Shown here one piece after another: positions 60,040 through 64,000 of a stretch of DNA of 64,000 bases. The translations under genes were made by a program, and so were the position numbers. Location of the stretch: contig JACGCM010001218.1 in the NCBI GenBank assembly GCA_014058105.1, positions 48,723-112,722 of the forward strand. The letters are read 5' to 3'. A model generated the notes under the pieces. The model saw nothing but the letters and a program-made list of their open reading frames with translations, made no database searches and was not told the DNA's origin. Numbering within the stretch: the first letter of the stretch is position 1; each line of letters starts with the position of its first letter. Source of the DNA: Kingdonia uniflora (Eukaryota > Streptophyta > Magnoliopsida > Ranunculales > Circaeasteraceae).

Positions 60040-60470
60040 GTCCAAGAGTTATGGATGGCGATTTTTACAGACGGATAGGCAGGACCACAAGGATCCGGAA
60101 TTGGCATAGTCCTCATCACACCTTCCAAACCTCGCATAGAGAAAGCTATCAAACTCAAATTTTATGCTACCAATAATGAAACAGAGTACGAAGGAATCTT
60201 GCACGGTCTCAATCTTGTACTTACTCTCGGAGCTAAGAATTTGCAGTATATGTCTACTCCTTACTCGTCGCCAATCATTACAACAAAACTTTCAAGATAA
60301 TAGGAAAAATGGTTGATTACACAGACCTGGTCGAAGAAAAAATGAAAAAATTCAAGCATGTAACCATTTCGTATTTACCTCGACAAGAAAATTGCCATGC
60401 CGATACTTTAGCTTACATCATTGCAATGCTGAGAGACAGTGAAAAACAATATTTAGAAATCGAGATCATC
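60040..60470 (+). pseudogene. Second (archaeal-type) RNase H of copy E
   Basis: Begins FTDG then a stop (TAG) in place of the usual Ser, followed by AGPQGSGIGIVLITPSKP and NNETEYEGILHGLNLVLTLG. A frameshift near 60300 is followed by YLPRQENCHADTLAYIIAM. Same position as in A and B. Confidence 0.8.
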
Positions 60471-60529
60471 GAACATTCTAGCCTCGATATCATGTCAACA
60501 CTCCAGATAATAATTACTGAAGATAACGA

Positions 60530-61771
60530 CCCTGATGACTGGAGAAGACCGTTTTATGCTTACCTCAACACCAACATTCTCCCCAGTGACAAAGAAGAAG
60601 CTCGATCCCTGTTAGCCAAGTGCCCCCGATTCGCCATCCAACATGGAATATTATATTGACTCACTGGAGGCGGACCACATATCGAATGCATCTCACAGAA
60701 ACAAGCTCAGATAAAAATTAGAGAACTTCATGAAGGTATCTGCGGCACACATGTTTCTGGAAGATTACTAGCCCAACGTTCATTTACAGAAGGACTCTAT
60801 TGGCCCAAGATGAGACAAGACTGTGAAGACTTTGTTTGTAAATTCTACAAATGCTAAATCTACGCTCAGGACATCAATGGCCCAACCCTTGACTTACATG
60901 TTAGCAATGTCCTTTGGCCATTTAAACAATGGGGAATCGATATCATTGGCCCTTTCCATCTAGCATCGGGAAATAGAAGGTTCATCTTAGCTGTCACCGA
61001 TTACTTCACCAAGTGGGTTGAAGCAGTTCCTCTGTGACATATTGATAAGAATGAGGTCATCAAGTTCTTTTGGGAGCATATCATTACCCAGTTTGGTTGT
61101 CCGCAAATGATACGCTCTGATAATGGCAAATAGTTCATCAACATTAAATTCCTTGCTTTCCTTCATAAATACAAGATTCAGTTGACACCTTCCACACCAT
61201 ATTACCTTTAAGGCAACGGACAAGCTGAGGCCATCAACAAAAGTATCAAATCTGGCTTACGCAAGCGCCTTGACGACAAGAAAGGCAGATATGTCGATGA
61301 ACTACTCAGTGTATTATGAGCTTACCGCGCCACTCCTCGAGTCTCAACAGGGTGCACTCCATTCATGATGGCCTTCAGTACTGAAGCAGTCATGCCCTCA
61401 TATCTCAATCTCCCAAGTACACGATGCAAAATTTTAAATGAAGACAATGAACTCGGTCTCCTTTGCAACCTCAATTGGATTGAGGAAACCAAAGATAAGG
61501 TCATTGCAAATTTGGGAAAATACCATGATACATTGAAAAAATCTTACAACAAGAAAGTTCGAGAATGGAAATTCGGTATTGGAGACCTTGTCCTACGACG
61601 AATACAGGATCATACTCGACCTAAGAATTCTGGAAAATTATTAGAAACTGTGAGGGACCCAGAATTGTCAGCAACAAAATAGATAACGAAACTTATTGGC
61701 TTATGACTGTAGACGAAGATCAGCTTGAGTACCCATGGAACACTGCTCAACTTAAACTCTTTTACAGATGA
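60530..61771 (+). pseudogene. Integrase of copy E
   Basis: Zinc-binding part: LHEGICGTHVSGRLLAQ, CKFYKC. Core: WGIDIIGPFHLASGNRR, DYFTKWVEAVPL, RSDNGK, GQAEAINKSIKSGLRKRL, so D, D and E are all present. Stops at the usual decay sites (after AVPL, after SDNGK, and YYL then stop for the family's YYPQ). The end, YPWNTAQLKLFYR, terminates at TGA 61769-61771. Confidence 0.83.
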
Positions 61772-61819
61772 TACCCTGTAATCGTTTCTTTCGAATCAAA
61801 TAAACAATTTGTTTTATCA

Positions 61820-62155
61820 TTTTCTTCTTTACTACTTCGATTTGTTCTCAATCTATACTTATCACGTATAGATCTGATAAACGATCTCTTTCTACTTCAA
61901 TTTGTTCTTGATCTATACTTTTTACGTATAGCTCTGACAAATGATATCTTTCTAATTTGATTTATTCTCGATCTATACTTTTCACGTATAAATCTGACAA
62001 ACGATCTCTTTCTACTTCGATTTGATCTCGATCTATACTTCTCAAGTATGTATTAGACAAACGATCTCTTTACTACTTCGTTTTCTCTCAATCAATACTT
62101 ACCAAGTATGCCTGAGACAAACTACTTCCTTACTATCTTAATTTATTTTTAGGTC
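61820..62155 (+). repeat. Tandem array in copy E, 60 bp units
   Basis: About 5.5 units with an exact 60-bp period, consensus around ctcgatctatacttttcacg and gacaaacgatctctttctac. The last unit fades at about 62150. It begins about 50 bp after the end of pol, the same place as the arrays of A and B. Confidence 0.92.
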
Positions 62156-62556
62156 CTTGCTTACACAAGTCTCCTAAAACCTATCAATCAACTTCACATG
62201 CCACTATCCAATTACAGGATAGTTTACTTCGCATTCTTTACTTGTCAAACAATCTCTTATGAGATCTTGTTCTTCCCCAAATCTAAATCCAGATACCTAT
62301 CTTCAGATATACATCTGGTACTCTTTACTTGCCAGTTATTGGCCATCTTTCACATTTCGCGTACACAAGCATTTTTTACTTATCTACTCGAATCTCCTAT
62401 CACTTTACACATCTACTACTTTAACTTATTTACACATACAAAATAGTTATTTAACAAAATATTTAAACAAACACCAAAATCCTTCGCATACACTAAATTA
62501 AAATGTTTTGGTCCCATTGACCATTTGTTACATACTTTCACTTCACACAACACTCT
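62156..62556 (+). other. Noncoding stretch between tandem array and antisense gene (copy E)
   Basis: Very AT-rich; no credible frame. Expected to hold the 3' end of the antisense gene. Confidence 0.5.
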
Positions 62557-64000
62557 TTAAACGAGATTTAACATTTTAGAAGGAGATGTCTCTTCATTTA
62601 AGCCACTTTTAGGCACCTGCACATCCGATACTTCCCCAAGGCGAGGACCTTCAACCTCCATCATCACTTCATTATCAACCACCTCAGTTACTCCACGAAC
62701 ATCAGGCATCTGGGGAATATTATTATCTGAACTATCCTCACATGGCAGTCTACCAACTTTCACAATTCCTTTGTAATATTTTTTCCTTTCTTCAGATTCA
62801 TCGAACTGTTCCTTAAAGTGCATCCTCACTTCCTAGCACTTTTACAGCTTTTCTTTGTTCACCCGCGCTTTAACCTCATTGAGCAGTTTGTTCTACTCCA
62901 GCTCCATCGATCTGCGAACATCAGTAACATCTTTCTCGAACGCGGCTTTCTGTACTGCCAAGGCTTCTTTTTTTTTCTCTAGCATTTTTTTAATCTCAGC
63001 TAACGCCGCCTCCTTCGCCTTGTTCGCTTCCAACTTGTACCTATTCAGAGTCGCGTTTAGTTTGGCATTTTCAGCGGTCAATTTTTTCTCTATATTTTTG
63101 TAGGCAACCAACCGGTTTGCCAACTCACCACTACCCTCAACACGACCTATTACTTTTCTCATCACCATCTTAATCTGCATGAAAGTCATATAATGAGTAT
63201 TTGTTTAAGTTATCAAACTTTTCATTCGAGCATAAGCTTTAAAATTTCTCACCTTCGACAAATTCCTCTGTCCCTCGGTGAAAAAGGTATCCAAGCAATC
63301 AATTCCTACCATGCAATCCGCCATATCTTTCTTCAACACATCTGCCCCGACCGAATGCGACTCCATTGTCTTCTACAACTCTGTGTCAAACTCCTCCACA
63401 AATTTCTTCATTGATGTCCCACCAGACATCTTCTTAGGAGGCACACTGTTCGAACCTCGTGGAGGTAACCCACTACCTACGACAGCTGGTTTGGCAGTCA
63501 CTTTGACACCCTCAGCTGTCGACTGACGAGTACTTATTTTCGGATTCAGCAACGGAGGTGCTTCAGCATTCACCTTCCTTTTCTTCTTGTTTTTGCCAAA
63601 GGACTCCCCCAGCATAGCATCGATCTCCGTGTCAGTGTCGTACCCATTCAAAGAAGGATTGTTCAAAGGCAAACTCCCATCTGCAGCCCTTTATTTTCCC
63701 CCTGATAACTGAAACTTCAAAACCTTTTGTTCTCGACCTTTTCAATCCTGCTTCTAGAAAAATCTTACTTAACCGATCTTGATCAATCGTTAAGTTATCG
63801 ATCCTGCCAAAAAATCTTCTTCTTATCTTATACAATTCTTCCTCCACTTCTGCCTTCTTCCCGCTCTCCTTCAATGCTGCAACACAGAAAAAACAAAAAT
63901 TTATACCACATACATCTAACCCGAAATTATATCAGACATAATCACTTAAGTTACCTAACCACAGACCGAGACCGAGGATTAAACGTTTTTTCTTTTTAGC
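62557..64000 (-). pseudogene. Spliced antisense accessory gene of Tat element, copy E (5' end outside)
   Basis: Exon 3 is 62557-63174, intron 2 is 63175-63252 (GTGAGA...TGCAG, 78 bp, phase 0), exon 2 is 63253-63876, intron 1 is 63877-63954 (GTAACT...TGCAG, 78 bp, phase 1), and the end of exon 1 begins at 63955. Exon 2 is basic with KNKKKRKVNAE and STAEGVKVTAKPAVVG. Exon 3 is a long coiled coil (AYKNIEKKLTAENAKLNATL and KKMLEKKKEALAVQKAAFEK) ending in an acidic tail. Few stops remain. Both introns match Z and B in position and phase. Confidence 0.75.

Larger units (their letters stand above)
55653..64000 (+). mobile_element. Tat-lineage Ty3/gypsy element, 3' end outside window (copy E)
   Basis: 5' LTR, primer site, gag, protease, RT, two RNases H, integrase, a 60-bp tandem array and the downstream part of the antisense accessory gene, in the same order as copy B. 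Its integrase retains D, D and E residues, and most domains are open for long runs, so it decayed differently from A and B. The 3' LTR lies beyond the window. Confidence 0.85.

Overview
This window looks like heterochromatic or intergenic DNA of a flowering plant, probably a eudicot (the genus cannot be told from the sequence). No intact host gene, tRNA or rRNA was recognised. Almost everything is decayed LTR retrotransposon sequence, with one L1-type LINE fragment and two MITEs. Coding frames are broken mostly by stops of the kind C-to-T decay makes (CAA/CAG/CGA/TGG to stop), as in old methylated repeats.

Four copies belong to one broad group of Tat-lineage Ty3/gypsy elements, recognised by a primer-binding region of the type TGGCGCCGTCTGTGG, a CX2HX4HX4C gag, a YIDD reverse transcriptase and a second archaeal-type RNase H before the integrase. 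Copy Z (1-6122) is the 3' part of one element. Copy A (7875-51066) is a 43 kb nest whose outer LTRs have matching flanks (gtcga/gtcta). Copy B (34763-48033) is structurally complete, with a perfect accat target duplication. Copy E (55653-64000) runs off the window end.

Nested inside A are a solo LTR of A's own family in its protease (10413-10998), a Ty1/copia element on the minus strand (14627-22136), a truncated chromovirus-like gypsy element D on the minus strand (24635-about 28337) and an Athila-lineage element C (about 28338-50001). C is itself split by B. To the right of A lie a minus-strand LINE (about 51540-54192) split by a MITE, and an LTR-like stretch (54193-55652) before E. A hAT-type MITE with 8-bp duplications sits between Z and A.

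The most interesting signal is on the minus strand of the Tat copies, downstream of pol. Each carries an antisense accessory gene with an ordinary eukaryotic layout: a TATA box, a noncoding first exon and a 5'UTR intron (seen in Z and B), a phase-1 intron of 77-78 bp and a phase-0 intron of 74-93 bp at matching positions (Z, B, E). Its exon 1 resembles the plant 'putative gypsy type transposon' domain and its last exon is a coiled coil with an acidic tail. In Z and B two further small antisense ORFs lie nearer the 3' LTR. In three of these four cases a TATA box sits about 75-85 bp before the ATG. Between pol and this cassette, A, B and E each hold a different tandem array (about 47-61, about 193 and 60 bp units). 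So sense pol and a multi-gene antisense cassette converge on a hypervariable repeat.
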